DNA of 64,000 bases from Aurelia coerulea (lineage: Eukaryota > Cnidaria > Scyphozoa > Semaeostomeae > Ulmaridae): the NCBI GenBank assembly GCA_039566865.1, contig CM076948.1:12597001-12661000 (forward strand). Reading direction: 5' to 3'. Shown in pieces: positions 11,501-25,900 of this stretch. The stretch's first letter is position 1, and every line of letters starts with the position of its first letter. The position numbers and the translations under genes are program-made. The notes under the pieces are model-generated. The model worked only from the letters and a program-made list of their open reading frames with translations. It had not been told where the DNA came from and ran no database searches.

Positions 11501-13644
11501 GACAGTATTGCACTAATCGTTCTTTAAAACTTCAGTTCTGCCAGTTACTTCTTTTATAGCTCTATATAAGTGCTGCAGCAACCATTTTTGGAAACATTAC
11601 TATAGACATACGTCTTCCCTTTAGTCTGTTTTTAGCTTTACTGCATAAACAAACATCGACTACATTTTCTGACAGATAACAGAATATAAACACAATAAGT
11701 GTGGATTAACGTACTTTAGTAGCTACAATTTATATCATAAACAGTATTGTACTCATCGTTCTTTACAACTTTAGTTCTGCCAGTTACTTCTTTTATAGCA
11801 CTATATTAGTGCTGCAGCAACCATTCTTGGAAACATTACTATAGACATTAGTTTTTTCTTTAGTCTCACTTTAGCTTTACTGCATCAAAAAACATCGATT
11901 AATTAAATGTTTATTTTCTCGAAGAAAACAGAATATAAAGGCAAAAAGTCTGGATTAACGTACTTTAGTAGCTGGAATTTATATTATAAAGAGTATTGCA
12001 CTCATCGTTCTCTAAAACTTTAGTTCTGCCAGTTACTTCTTTTATAACACTATATTAGTGCTGCAGCAACCTTAATTTTAATTACATTTATCGATTAATT
12101 AAAAGTTTATTTTCTAAAAAAAGAAAACAAAGTACAAACACAAAAAATGGGAACTAACATACTTTAGTAACTGAAATTCATAATATAAAGAGTATTGTAC
12201 TCATCGTACTTTAAAACTTTAGTTTTCCCAGTTATTTCTTTTATAGCACTATATTCGTGTTGCAGCAACCATTCTTGGAAACATTACTATAGACATTAGT
12301 TTCTTCTTTTGTCTCACTTTAGCTTTACTGCATAAACAAACATCGATTAATTAATTTTTTATTTTCTCAAAGAAAACAGAATATTAAAACAAAAAGTGTG
12401 GATAAACGTACTTTAGTAGCTACAATCTATATTATAAACAGTATTGCTTTCATCGTTCTTTACAACTTTAGTTCTGCGAGTTACTTCTTTTATAGCACTA
12501 CATAGTGCTGCAGCAACCATTCTTGGAAACATTACTATAGACATTAGTTTTTTCTTTAGTCTCACTTTAGCTTTACTGCATAAACAAACATCGATCAATT
12601 AAATGTTTATTTTCTGAGAGATAACAGAATAGAAACACTAAAAATGTGGAATAACGTACTTTAGTAGCTACATTTTATATTATAAACAGCATTGCACTCA
12701 TCGTTCTTTATAACTTTAGTTCTGCCAGTAACTTCTTTTATAGCACTATATTAGTGCTGCAGCAACCATTCTTGGAAACATTAAATAAGACATTAGTGTT
12801 TTCTTTAGTCTCACTTTAGCTTTACTCTATAAATAAACATCGATTAATTAAATGTTTATTTTCTCACAGAAAACAGAATATAAAGACAAAAAGTGTGGAT
12901 TAACGTACTTTAGTAGCTGCAATTTATATTATAAAGAGTATTGCACTCATGTTCTCTAAAATTTAGCTCTGCCAGTTACTTCTTATATAGCACTATATTA
13001 GTGCTGCAGCAACCTTAATTTTAATAACATTTTAGATATACTGCATAAACAAATATCGATTAATTAAATGTTTATTTTCTCAAAGAAAACAAAGTATAAA
13101 CACAAAAAATGGGAACTAACATACTTTAGTAACTGAAATTTATAATATAAAGAGTATTGTACTCATCGTACTTCAAAACTTTAGTTTTGCCAGTTACTTC
13201 TTTTATAGCACTATATTCGTGCTGCAGCAACCATTCTTGGAAACATTACTATAGACATTAGTTTTTCTTTTGTCTCACTTTAGCTTTACCTCATAAACAA
13301 ACATCGATTAATTAATTTTTTATTTTCTCAAAGAAAACAGAATATTAAAACAAAAAGTGTGGATTAACGTACTTTAGTAGCTACAATCTATATTATAAAC
13401 ATTATTGCTTTCATCGTTCTTTACAACTTTAGTTCTGCGAGTTACTTCTTTTATAGCACTATATTAGTGCTGCAGCAACCATTCTTGGAAACATTACTAT
13501 AGATATTAGTTTTTTCTTTAGTCTCACTTTAGCTTTACTGCATAAACAAACATCGATTAATTAAAAATTTATTTTCTCAAAGAATACAGAATATAAAGAC
13601 TAAAATTGTGGATTAACGTACTTTAGTAGTTACAATTTATATTA

Positions 13645-13646
13645 TA
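13645..13646. other. TA target-site duplication, left
   Basis: The satellite reads TTATATTATA before the element and TATACAGTATTG after it. The uninterrupted paralogue at 16531-16550 has a single TA at this point (16539-16540). The second TA copy is at 14373-14374. Confidence 0.93.
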
Positions 13647-13683
13647 CCGGGTGAGTCAGAAAAAACGTGGGGTGTTTGGCGGA
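13647..13683 (+). repeat. Left terminal inverted repeat of the MITE
   Basis: Identical over 37 bp to the reverse complement of 14336-14372. Beyond it the arms stay alignable, with shared blocks such as GCCACCCGATCGT, TTAGATCATAAA, GAAATCGGTCA and a segment around GCTGCAGGTACACGTGG. Confidence 0.92.
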
Positions 13684-14335
13684 CTGTGACGTCGCGTTTA
13701 GCCACCCGATCGTTGTGAACTAAATTATTCCGTGCAGCTATAAATCTCACTTAGATCATAAACTTTTCCCCATTGAAATCGGTCATGTGATTCATTATTT
13801 AAAACCGATTTTCTTCCTAAAACTTTGTATGGGAGTCTTGCAAACTGAGGAAACCTTTAACAAAGCCCCTTCAGCATTTTAGCCTTGCCAAAGCTGCAGG
13901 TACACGTGGTATTATCTGGGGAGGATGAAACAGTTCGGAAATAGTATTTTCTCCCCTTGGATGTCTTGTCATGTCATAACTTGTCCTGCAAAGAGAATAC
14001 GTTTGAGAGACAGCAAAAACGCATGCTTCTTTGTGTTGTAAAGAGATTTATTTCAACACGATCAACGCGATGTTTCATGACAAAACTATTTCATTCTCCC
14101 CTGATAATACCACGTGTACCTGCAGCTTTGGCAAGGGTAAAATGCTGAAGGGGCTCTATCAAAGATTTCATAAGTTTGCAAAACTCCCATACAACGTCTT
14201 ACGAAGAAAATATTTTCTGATTAATACATCAAGTGACCGATTTCGATGGGGAAAGATTTATGATCTAAGTTGGACCTCTGGTTGCAAGAAAAAATTTAGT
14301 TCGCTACGATCGGGTGGCTGAACTCGACGTCACAA

Positions 14336-14372
14336 TCCGCCAAACACCCCACGTTTTTTCTGACTCACCCGG
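14336..14372 (-). repeat. Right terminal inverted repeat of the MITE
   Basis: Reverse complement of 13647-13683 with no mismatch. It is followed by the second TA copy and then by satellite sequence in register. Confidence 0.92.
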
Positions 14373-16919
14373 TATACAGTATTGCACTCATCGTTCTTTA
14401 AAACTTCAGTTCTGCCAGTTACTTCTTTATAGCTCTATCTTAGTGCTTCAGCAACCATTTTTGGAAACATTACTATAGACATAAGTATTCCCTTTAGTTT
14501 GTTTTTAGCTTTACTGCATAAACAAACATCGATTACAATTTCTGACAGATAACAGAATATAAACACAATAAGTGTGGAATAACGTACTTTAGTAGCTACA
14601 ATTTATATCATTAAAAGTATTGCAATCATCGTTCTTTACAACTTTAGTTCTGCCAGATACTTCTTTTATAGCACTATATTAGTGCTGCAGCAACCATTCT
14701 TGGAAACATTACTATAGACATTAGTTTTTTCTTTAGTTTCACTTTAGCTTTACTGGATAAACAAACATCGATTAATTAAATGTTTATTTTCTCAAAGAAA
14801 ACAGAATATAAAGGCAAAACGTGTGGATTAACGTACTTTAGTAGCTGCAATTTATATTATAAAGAGCATTGCACTCATCGTTCTTCAAAACTTTAGTTCT
14901 GCCAGTTACTTCTTTTATAGCACTATAATAGTGCTGCAGCAACCTTAATTTTAATTACATTTTAGATTTACTGCACAAACAAATATCGATTAATTAAAAG
15001 TTTATTTTCTCAAAGAAAACAAGTTATAAACACAAAGAATGGGGACTAACATACTTTAGTATCTGAAATTTATAATATAAAGAGTATTGTACTCATCGTA
15101 CATTAAAACTTTAGTTCTGCCAGTTACTTCTTTTATAGCACTATATTCGTCCTGCAGCAACCAGTCTCAGGAACATTACTATAGACATTAGTTTTTTCTT
15201 TAGTCTTATTTTAGCTTTAGTGCATAAACAAACATCGATTAATTAAATGTTTATTTTCTGAGAGAAAACAAAATAAAAACACAGAAAGTGTGGATTAAGG
15301 TACTTTAGTAGCTACAATTTGTATTATAAATAGTATCGCACTCATCGTTCTTTACAACTTTAGTTCTGCCAGTTACTTCTTTTATAGCACTTTATTCGTG
15401 CTGCAGCAACCATTCTTGGAAACATTACTATAGACATTAGTTTTTTCTTTTGTCTCACTTTAGCTTTACTGCATAAACAAACATCGATCAATTAAATGTT
15501 TATTTTCTGAGAGATAACAGAATATAAACACTAAAAATGAGGAATAACGTACTTTAGTAGCTACATTTTATATTATTAACAGTATTGCACTCATCGTTCT
15601 TTATAACTTTAGTTCTGCCAGTTACTTCTTTTATAGCACTATATTAGTGCTGCAGCAACCATTCTTGGAAACATTAAATAAGACATTAGTGTTTTCTTTA
15701 GTCTCACTTTAGCTTTACTCTATAAATAAACATCGATTAATTAAATGTTTATTTTCTCAAAGAAAACAGAATATAAAGACAAAAAGTGTGGATTAACGTA
15801 CTTTAGTAGCTGCAATTTATATTATAAAGAGTATTGCACTCATGTTCTCTAAAATTTAGCTCTGCCAGTTACCTCTTATATAGCACTATATTAGTCCTGC
15901 AGCAACCTTAATTTTAATAACATTTTAGATATACTGCATAAACAAATATCGATTAATTAAATGTTTATTTTCTAAAAGAAAACAAAGTATAAACACAAAA
16001 AATGGGAACTAACATACTTTAGTAACTGAAATTTATAATATAAAGAGTATTGTACTCATCGTACTTCAAAACTTTAGTTTTGCCAGTTACTTTTTTTATA
16101 GCACTATATTCGTGCTGCAGCAACCATTCTTGGAAACATTACTATAGACATTAGTTTTTTCTTTTGTCTCACTTTAGCTTTACTGCATAAACAAACATCG
16201 ATTAATTAATTTTTTATTTTCTCAAAGAAAACAGAATATAAAAACAAAAAATGTGGATTAACGTACTTTAGTAGTTACAATTTATATTATAAACATTATT
16301 GCTTTCATCGTTCTTTACAACTTTAGTTCTGCGAGTTACTTCTTTTATAGCACTATATTAGTGCTGCAGCAACCATTCTTGGAAACATTACTATAGACAT
16401 TAGTTTTTTCTTTAGTCTCACTTTAGCTTTACTGCATAAACAAACATCGATTTATTAAATGTTTATTTTCTCAAAGAAAACAGAATATAAAGACTAAAAT
16501 TGTGGATTAACGTACTTTAGTAGTTACAATTTATATTATATACAGTATTGCACTCATTGTTCTTTAAAACTTCAGTTCTGCCAGTTACTTCTTTTATAGC
16601 TCTATATTAGTGCTTCAGCAACCATTTTTGGAAACATTACTATAGACATAAGTATTCCCTTTAGTCTGTTTTTAGCTTTACTGCATAAACAAACATCGAT
16701 TACAATTTCTGACAGATAACAGAATATAAACACAATAAGTGTGGAATAACGAACTTTAGTAGCTACAATTTATATCATTAAAAGTATTGCACTCATCGTT
16801 CTTTACAACTTTAGTTCTGCCAGATACTTCTTTTATAGCACTATATTAGTGCTGCAGCAACCATTCTTGGAAACATTACTATAGACATTAGTTTTTTCTT
16901 TAGTTTCACTTTAGCTTTA

Positions 16920-17417
16920 CTGGATAAACAAACATCGATTAATTAAATGTTTATTTTCTGAGAGAAAACAAAATAAAAACACAGAAAGTGTGGATTAAGG
17001 TACTTTAGTAGCTACAATTTGTATTATAAATAGAATCGCACTCATCGTTCTTTACAACTTTAGTTCTGCCAGTTACTTCTTTTATAGCACTTTATTCGTG
17101 CTGCAGCAACCATTCTTGGAAACATTACTATAGACATTAGTTTTTTCTTTTGTCTCACTTTAGCTTTACTGGATAAACAAACATCGATTAATTAAATGTT
17201 TATTTTCTGAGAGAAAACAAAATAAAAACACAGAAAGTGTGGATTAAGGTACTTTAGTAGCTACAATTTGTATTATAAATAGTATCGCACTCATCGTTCT
17301 TTACAACTTTAGTTCTGCCAGTTACTTCTTTTATAGCACTTTATTCGTGCTGCAGCAACCATTCTTGGAAACATTACTATAGACATTAGTTTTTTCTTTT
17401 GTCTCACTTTAGCTTTA
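16920..17417. repeat. Adjacent near-identical 249 bp monomers
   Basis: Two consecutive monomers starting TGGATAAACAAACATCG (16921 and 17170) are almost base-identical, with TAGAATCGC against TAGTATCGC as the visible difference. Neighbouring monomers usually differ at many sites. This is a recent single-monomer duplication. Confidence 0.85.
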
Positions 17418-20400
17418 CTGCTTAAACAAACATCGATTAATTAAATGTTTATTTTCTCAAAGAAAACAGAATATAAAGACTAATATTGTGGATTAACGTA
17501 CTTTAGTAGTTACAATTTATATTATAAACAGTATTGCACTTATCGTTATTTAAAACTTCAGTTCTGCCAGTTACTTCTTTTATAGCTCTAGATTAGTGCT
17601 GCAGCAACCATTTTTGGAAATATTACTATAGATATACGTTTTCCCTTAAGTCTGTTTTTAGCTTTACTGCATAAACAAACATCGATTACATTTTCTGACG
17701 GATAACAGAAAATAAACACAAAAAATGGGAACTAACATACTTTAGTAACTGAAATTCATAATATAAAGAGTATTGTACTCATCGTACTTTAAAACTTTAG
17801 TTTTGCCAGTTACTTCTTTTATAGCTCTATATTAGTGCTGCAGCAACCATTTTTGGAAATATTACAATAGACATACGTTTTCCCTTTAGTCTGTTTTTAG
17901 CTTTACTGCATAAACAAACATCGATTACATTTTCTGACAGATAACAGAATATAAACACAATAAGTGTGGAATAACGTACTTTAGTAGCTACAATTTATAT
18001 TATAAACAGTATTGCACTCATCGTTCTTTAAAACTTCAGTTCTGCCAGTTACTTCTTTTATAGCTCTATATTAGTGCTGCAGCAACCATTTTTGGAAATA
18101 TTACTATAGACATACGTTTTCCCTTTAGTCTGTTTTTAGCTTTACTGCATAAACAAACATCGATTACATCTTCTGAGAGATAACAGAATATAAACACTAA
18201 AAGTGTGGAATAACGTACTTTAGTAGCTACATTTTATATTATAAACAGTATTGCACTCATCGTTCTTTATAACTTTAGTTCTGCCAGTTACTTCTTTTAT
18301 AGCACTATATTAGTGCTGCAGCAACCATTCTTGGAAACATTAAATAAGACATTGGTGTTTTCTTTAGTCTCACTTTAGCTTTACTCTATAAATAAACATC
18401 GATACATTAAATGTTTATTTTCTCAAAGAAAACAGAATATAAAGACAAAAAGTGTGGATTAACGTACTTTAGTAGCTGCAATTTATATTATAAACAGTAT
18501 TGCACTCATCGTTCTTTATAACTTTAGTTCTGCCAGTTACTTCTTTTATAGCACTATATTAGTGCTGCAGCAACCATTCTTGGAAACATTAAATAAGACA
18601 TTAGTGTTTTCTTTAGTCTCACTTTAGCTTTACTCTATAAATAAACATCGATACATTAAATGTTTATTTTCTCAAAGAAAACAGAATATAAAGACTAATA
18701 TTGTGGATTAACGTACTTTAGTAGTTACAATTTATATTATAAACAGTATTGCACTTATCGTTATTTAAAACTTCAGTTCTGCCAGTTACTTCTTTTATAG
18801 CTCTAGATTAGTGCTGCAGCAACCATTTTTGGAAATATTACTATAGACATACGTTTTCCCTTTAGTCTGTTTTTAGCTTTACTGCATAAACAAACATCGA
18901 TTACATTTTCTGACAGATAACAGAATATAAACACAATAAGTGTGGACGTACTTTAGTAGCTACAATTTATATTATAAACAGTATTGCACTCATCGTTCTT
19001 TAAAACTTCAGTTCTGCCAGTTACTTCTTTTATAGCTCTATATTAGTGCTGCAGCAACCATTTTTGGAAATATTACTATAGACATACGTTTTCCCTTTAG
19101 TCTGTTTTTAGCTTTACCGCATAAACAAACATCGATTACATCTTCTGACAGATAACAGAATATAAACACAATAAGTTTGGAATAACGTACTTTAGTAGCT
19201 ACAATTTATATCATTAACAGTATTGCACTCATCGTTCTTTACAACTTTAGTTCTGCCAGATACTTCTTTTGTAGCACTTTAATAGTGCTGCAGCAACCAT
19301 TCTTGGAAACATTACTATAGACATTAGTTTTTTCTTTAGTTTCACTTTAGCTTTACTGCATAAACAAACATCGATCAATTAAATGTTTATTTTCTGAGAG
19401 ATAACAGAATATAAACACTAAAAATGTGGAATAACGTACTTTAGTAGCTACATTTTATATTATAAACAGTATTGCACTCATCGTTCTTTATAACTTTAGT
19501 TCTGCCAGTTACTTCTTATATAGCACTATATTAGTGCTGCAGCAACCTTAATTTTAATAACATTTTAGATATACTGCATAAACAAATATCGATTAATTAA
19601 ATGTTTATTTTCTCAAAGAAAACAAAGTATAAACACAAAAAATGGGAACTAACATACTTTAGTAACTGAAATTTATAATATATAGAGTATTGTACTCATC
19701 GTACATTAAATCTTTAGTTCTGCCAGTTACTTCTTTTATAGCACTATATTCGTCCTGCAGCAACCAGTCTCAGGAACATTACTATAGACATTAGTTTTTT
19801 CTTTAGTCTTATTTTAGCTTTAGTGCATAAACAAACATCGATTAATCAAATGTTTATTTTCAGAGAGAAAACAAAATAAAAACACAGAAAGTGTGGATTA
19901 AGGTACTTTAGTAGCTACAATTGGTATTATAAATAGTATCGCACTCCTCGTTCTTTACAACTTTAGTTCTGCCAGTTACTTCTTTTATAGCACTATATTA
20001 GTGCTGCAGCAACAATTCTTGGAAACATTACTATAGACATTAGTTTTTTCTTTAGTCTCACTTTAGCTTTACTGCATGAACAAACATCGATTAATTAAAT
20101 GTTTATTTTCTCAAAGAAAACAGAATATAAAGACTAAAATTGTGGATTAACGTACTTTAGTAGTTACAATTTATATTCTAAACAGTATTGGACTCATCGT
20201 TCTTTAAAACTTTAGTTCTGCCAGTTACTTCTTTAATAGCACTATATTCGTGCTGCAGCAACCATACTCAGGAACATTACTATAGACATTAGTTTTTTCT
20301 TTAGTCTTATTTTAGCTTTACTGTATAAACAAACATCGATTAATTAAAAGTTTATTTTCTGAAAGAAAACAAAGTATAAACACAAAACATGGGGACCAAC

Positions 20401-20704
20401 ATACATTAGTATCTGAAATTTTTAATATAAAGAGTATTGTACACATCGTACTTTAAAACTTTAGTTCTGCCAGTTACTTCTTTTATAGCACTTTATTCGT
20501 GCTGCAGCAACCATTCTTGGAAACATTACTATAGACATTAGTTTTTTCTTTTGTCTCACTTTAGCTTTACTGCTTAAACAAACATCGATTAGTTAAATGT
20601 TTATTTTCTCAAAGAAAACAGAATATAAAGACTAATATTGTGGATTAACGTACTTTAGTAGTTACAATTTATATTATAAACAGTATTGCACTCATCGTTA
20701 TTTA

Positions 20705-22920
20705 AAACTTCAGTTCTGCCAGTTACTTCTTTTATAGCTCTAGATTAGTGCTGCAGCAACCATTTTTGGAAATATTACTATAGACATACGTTTTCCCTTT
20801 AGTCTGTTTTTAGCTTTACTGCATAAACAAACATCGATTACATTTTCTGACAGATAACAGAATATAAACACAACAACAATAACGTACTTTAGTAGCTACA
20901 ATTTAAATTATAAACAGTATTGAACTCATCGTTCTTTACAACTTTAGTTCTGCCAGTTACTTCTTTTATAGCACTATATTAGTGCTGCAGCAACCATTCT
21001 TGGATTCATTAAATAAGACATTAGCTTTTTCTTTAGTCTCACTTTAGCTTTACTCTATAAATAAACATCGATTAATTAAATGTTTATTTTCTCAAAGAAA
21101 ACAAAGTATAAACACAAAAAATGGGAACTAACATACTTTAGTAACTGAAATTCATAATATAAAGAGTATTGTACTCATCGTACTTTAAAACGTTAGTTCT
21201 GCCAGTTACTTCTTTTATAGCACTATATTCGTGCTGCAGAAACCATTCTTGGAAACATTACTATTGACATTAGTTTTTTCTTTAGTCTTATTATAGCTTT
21301 ACTGCATAAACAAACATCGATTAATTAAATGTTTATTTTCTGAGAGAAAACAAAATAAAAACACAAAAAACTGGAGATTAACGTATTTTGGTAGCTAAAA
21401 TTTATATTATAAGGAGTATTGCACTCGTCGTCCTTCAAAACTTTAGTTCTACCAGTAACTTCTTTTATAGCACTATATTAGTGCTGCAGCAACCATTCTT
21501 GGAAACATTAAATAAGACATTAGTGTTTTCTTTAGCTTTACTCTATAAATAAACATCGATTAATTAAATGTTTATTTTCTCAAAGAAAACAGAATATAAA
21601 GACAAAAAGTGTGGATTAACGTACTTTAGTAGCTGCAATTTATATTATAAAGAGTATTGCACTCATGTTCTCTAAAATTTAGCTCTGCCAGTTACTTCTT
21701 ATATAGCACTATATTAGTGCTGCAGCAACCTTAATTTTAATAACATTTTAGATCTACTGCATAAACAAATATCGATTAATTAAATGTTTATTTTCTCAAA
21801 GAAAACAAAGTATAAACACAAAAAATGGGAACTAACATATTTTAGTAACTGAAATTCATAATATAAAGAGTATTGTACTCATCGTACTTTAAAACTTTAG
21901 TTTTGCCAGTTACTTCTTTTATAGCACTATATTCGTGCTGCAGCAACCATTCTTGGAAACATTATTATAGACATTAGTTTTTTCATTTGTCTCACTTTAG
22001 CTTTACTGCATAAACAAACATCGATTAATTAATTTTTTATTTTCTCAAAGAAAAAGAATATAAAAACAAAAAGTGTGGATTAACGTACTTTAGTAGCTAC
22101 AATCTATATTATAAACAGCATTGCCTTCATCGTTCTTTAAAACTTCAGTTCTGCCAGTTACTTCTTTTATAGCTCTATATTAGTGCTGCAGCAACCATTT
22201 TTGGAAATATTACTATAGACATACGTTTTCCCTTTAGTCTGTTTTTAGCTTTACTGCATAAACAAACATCGATTACATTTTCTGACAGATAACAGAATAT
22301 AAACACAACAAGTGTGCAATAACGTACTTTAGTAGCTACAATTTAAATTATAAACAGTATTGAACTCATCGTTCTTTACAACTTTAGTTCTGCCAGTTAC
22401 TTCTTTTATAGCACTATATTAGTGCTGCAGCAACCATTCTTGGATTCATTAAATAAGACATTAGCTTTTTCTTTAGTCTCACTTTAGCTTTACTCTATAA
22501 ATAAACATCGATTAATTAAATGTTTATTTTCTCAAAGAAAACAAAGTATAAACACAAAAAATGGGAACTAACATACTTTAGTAACTGAAATTCATAATAT
22601 AAAGAGTATTGTACTCATCGTACTTTAAAACGTTAGTTCTGCCAGTTACTTCTTTTATAGCACTATATTCGTGCTGCAGAATCCATTCTTGGAAACATTA
22701 CTATAGACATTAGTTTTTTCTTTAGTCTTATTTTAGCTTTACTGCATAAACAAACATCGATTAATTAAATGTTTATTTTCTGAGAGCAAACAAAATAAAA
22801 ACACAAAAAAATGGAGATTAACGTATTTTGGTAGCTAAAATTTATATTATAAGGAGTATTGCACAAGTCGTCCTTCAAAACTTTAGTTCTACCAGTAACT
22901 TCTTTTATAGCACTATATTA
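20705..22920. repeat. Tandem duplication with 1,440 bp offset
   Basis: About 20705-21480 matches 22145-22920 at an offset of exactly 1440 bp. Shared private variants include TTTAAATTATAAAC with TTGAACTCATC, TTGGATTCATTAAATAAG and GTGCTGCAGAA(A/T)CC. The match ends where 21481 reads GTGCTGCAGC and 22921 reads GTTTCGCAGC. Confidence 0.85.
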
Positions 22921-25900
22921 GTTTCGCAGCAACCATTCTTGGAAACATTACTATAGACATTAGCTTTTTCTTTAGTATCATTTTAGCTTTACTGCATAAA
23001 CAAACGTCGATTAATTAAATGTTTATTTTCTCAAAGAAAACAGAATATAAACACAAAAAGTGTGGATTAAGGTTTTTTTAGTAGCTACAATTTATATTAT
23101 AAACAGTATCGCACTCATCGTTCTTTACAATTTTAGTTCTGCCAGTTACTTCTTTTAAAGCACAATATTAGTGCTGCAGCAACCATTCTTGGAAACATTA
23201 CTATAGATATTAGTTCTTTCTTTAGTCTCACTTTAGCTTTACTGCATAAACAAACATCGATTCATTAAATGTTTATTTTCTCAAAGAAAACAGAATATAA
23301 AGACTAAAATTGTGGATTAACGTACTTTAGTAGTTACAATTTATATTATATACAGTATTGCACTCATCGTTCTTTAAAACTTCAGTTCTGCCAGTTACTT
23401 CTTTTATAGCTCTATATTAGTGCTTCAGAAACCATTCTTGGAAACATTACTATAGACATTAGTTTTTTCTTCAGTCTTATTTTAGCTTTACTGCATAAAC
23501 AAACATCGATTAATTAAATGTTTATTTTCTGAGAGAAAACAACATAAAAACACAAAAAGTGTGGATTAAGGTACTTTAGTAGCTACAATTTGTATTATAA
23601 ATAGTATCGCACGCATCGTTCTTTACAACTTTAGTTCTGCCAGTTACTTCTTTTATAGCACTATATTAGTGCTGCAGCAACAATTCTTGGAAACATTACT
23701 ATAGACATTAGTTTTTTATTTAGTCTCACTTTAGCTTTACTGCATGAACAAACATCGATTAATTAAATGTTTATTTTCTCAAAAAAAAACAGAATATAAA
23801 GACTAAAATTGTGGATTAACGTAGTTTAGTAGTTACAATTTATATTCTAAACAGTATTGCACTCATCGTTCTTTAAAACTTCAGTTCTGCCAGTTACTTC
23901 TTTAATAGCACTATATTCGTGCTGCAGCAACCATTCTCAGGAACATTACTATAGACATTAGTTTTTTCTTTAGTCTTATTTTAGCTTTACTGCATAAACA
24001 AACATCGATTAATTAAAAGTTTATTTTCTCAAAGAAAACAAAGTATAAACACAAAAAATGGAGACCAACATACATTAGTATCTGAAGTTTTTAATATAAA
24101 GAGTATTGTACACATCGTACTTTAAAACTTTAGTTCTGCCAGTTACTTCTTTTATAGCACTTTATTCGTGCTGCAGCAACCATTCTTGGAAACATTACTA
24201 TAGACATTAGTTTTCTCTTTTGTCTCACTTTAGCTTTACTGCATAAATAAACATCGAATTCTTAAATGTTTATTTTCTCAAAGAAAACAGAATAAAAAGA
24301 TCAAAATTGTAGATTAACGTACTTTAGTAGTTACAATTTATATTATATACAGTATTGCACTCATCGTTCTTTAAAACTTCAGTTCTGCCAGTTACTTCTT
24401 TTATAGCTCTATATTAGTGCTTCAGAAACTTATTTTGGAAACATTACTATCGACATAAGTTTTCCCTTTAGTCTGTTTTTAGCTTTTCTGCATAAACAAA
24501 CATCGATTACATTTTCTGACAGATAACAGAATTTAAACACAATAAGTGTGGAATAACGTACTTTAGTAGCTACAATTTATATTATATACAGTATTGCAAT
24601 CATCGTTCTTTAAAACTTTAGTTCTGCCAGTTACTTCTTTTATAGCTCTATATTAGTGCTTCAGAAACTTATTTTGGAAACATTACTATCGACATAAGTT
24701 TTCCCTTTAGTCTGTTTTTAGCTTTTCTGCATAAACAAACATCGATTAATTAAATGTTTATTTTGTCAAAGAAAACAAAGTATAAACCCAAAAAATGGGG
24801 ACCAACATACTTTAGTATCTGAAATTTTTAATATAAAGAGTATTGTACTCGTCGTACTTTAAAACTTTAGTTCTGCCAGTTACTTCTTTTATAGCACTAT
24901 ATTCGTGCTGCAGCAACCATTCTTGGAAACATTACTATAGACAAAAGTTTTTTCTTTAGTCTCACTTTAGCTTTACTGCATAAACAAACATCGATTAATT
25001 AAATGTTTATTTTCTCAAAGAAAACAGAATATAAAGACTAAAATTGTGGATTAACGTACTTTAGTAGCTACAATTTATATCATAAACAGTTTTGCACTCA
25101 TCGTTCTTTAAAACTTTAGTTCTGCCAGTTACTTCTTTTATAGCTCTATATTAGTGCTGCAGCAACCATTTTTGGAAATATTACTATAGACATACGTTTT
25201 CCCTTTGGTCTGTTTTTAACTTTACTGCATAAACAAACATCGATTACATTTTCTGACAGATAACAGAATATAAACACAATAAGTGTGGAATAACGTACTT
25301 TAGTAGCTACAATTTATATTATATACAGTATTGCAATCATCGTTCTTTAAAACTTTAGTTCTGCCAGATACTTCTTTTATAGCACTATAATAGTGCTGCA
25401 GCAACCATTCTTGGAAACATTACTATAGACATTAGTTTTTTCTTTAGTTTCACTTTAGCTTTACTGCATAAACAAACATTGATTAATTAAATGTTTATTT
25501 TCTGAGAGATAACAGAATATAAACACTAAAAGTGTGGAATAACGTACTTTAATACCTACATTTTATATTATAAACAGTATTGCACTCATCGTTCTTTATA
25601 ACTTTAGTTCTGCCAGTTACTTCTTTTATAGCACTATATTAGTGCTGCAGCAACCATTCTTGGAAACATTAAATAAGACATTAGTGTTTTCTTTAGTCTC
25701 ACTTTAGCTTTACTCTATAAATAAACATCGATTAATTAAATGTTTATTTTCTCAAAGAAAACAGAATATAAAGACAAAAAGTGTTGATTAACGTACTTTA
25801 GTAGCTGCAATTTATATTATAAAGAGTATTGCACTCATGTTCTCTAAAACTTTAGCTCTGCCAGTTACTTCTTATATAGCACTTTATTAGTGCTGCAGCA

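Larger units (their letters stand above)
1..13646. repeat. Satellite array, left segment (~248/218 bp monomers)
   Basis: Head-to-tail tandem repeat. The landmark CTGCA(T/G)AAACAAACATCGAT recurs at 246, 494, 742, 991 and 1240, which gives a 248-249 bp period. Divergence is mostly substitutions and single-base indels in the half around the GTGTGGATTAACG motif. The segments around TTCTGCCAGTTACTTC and TTTAGTCTCACTTTAGC are the most constant. From about 1740 on, 218 bp B-type monomers are interspersed, generally followed by a monomer carrying the AATGGGGACCAACATAC variant. Some monomers (for example near 7810 and 11655) lack about 15 bp after ATCGATTA. No coding potential is seen. The array is probably centromeric, pericentromeric or subtelomeric, but the sequence does not decide which. 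Confidence 0.97.
13647..14372. mobile_element. Non-autonomous inverted-repeat (MITE/foldback) DNA element, 726 bp
   Basis: The two ends are perfect inverted repeats for 37 bp, starting CCGGGTGAGTCAGAAAAAAC. Similarity between the arms continues with substitutions for about 290 bp each (13647-13938 and 14083-14372), around a central loop of about 145 bp. A TA duplication flanks it and an empty paralogous site is at 16539-16540. TA target and terminal inverted repeats fit the Tc1/mariner-like class. The exact family is not established. It encodes no transposase: the short frames inside (13957-14148, 14031-14321) are not ATG-driven gene candidates and follow the inverted-repeat arms. It must have been mobilised in trans. 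Arm-to-arm divergence exceeds what would build up after this insertion, so the source copy was already diverged. Confidence 0.92.
12550..16950. repeat. ~2,166 bp satellite duplication, one copy split by a MITE
   Basis: The block ending at 13646 and resuming at 14373 (to about 14760) matches about 15445-16926. The offset is 2893-2894 bp left of the inserted element and 2166 bp right of it. The difference, 728 bp, equals the 726 bp element plus its TA duplication. Shared marks include the GAGAGATAAC variant (12616 and 15509), ATAAGTATTCCC and TACTGGATAAAC. Confidence 0.87.

Noticed and set aside
1..13646. Internal RNA polymerase III promoter or tRNA-like origin of the monomer
   Set aside because: No match to A-box or B-box consensus and no cloverleaf fold seen in the monomer.
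14031..14321. 96- and 63-residue frames inside the MITE
   Set aside because: They lie in the loop and right arm of an inverted-repeat element and show no transposase motif. The 63-residue frame opens with TTG.
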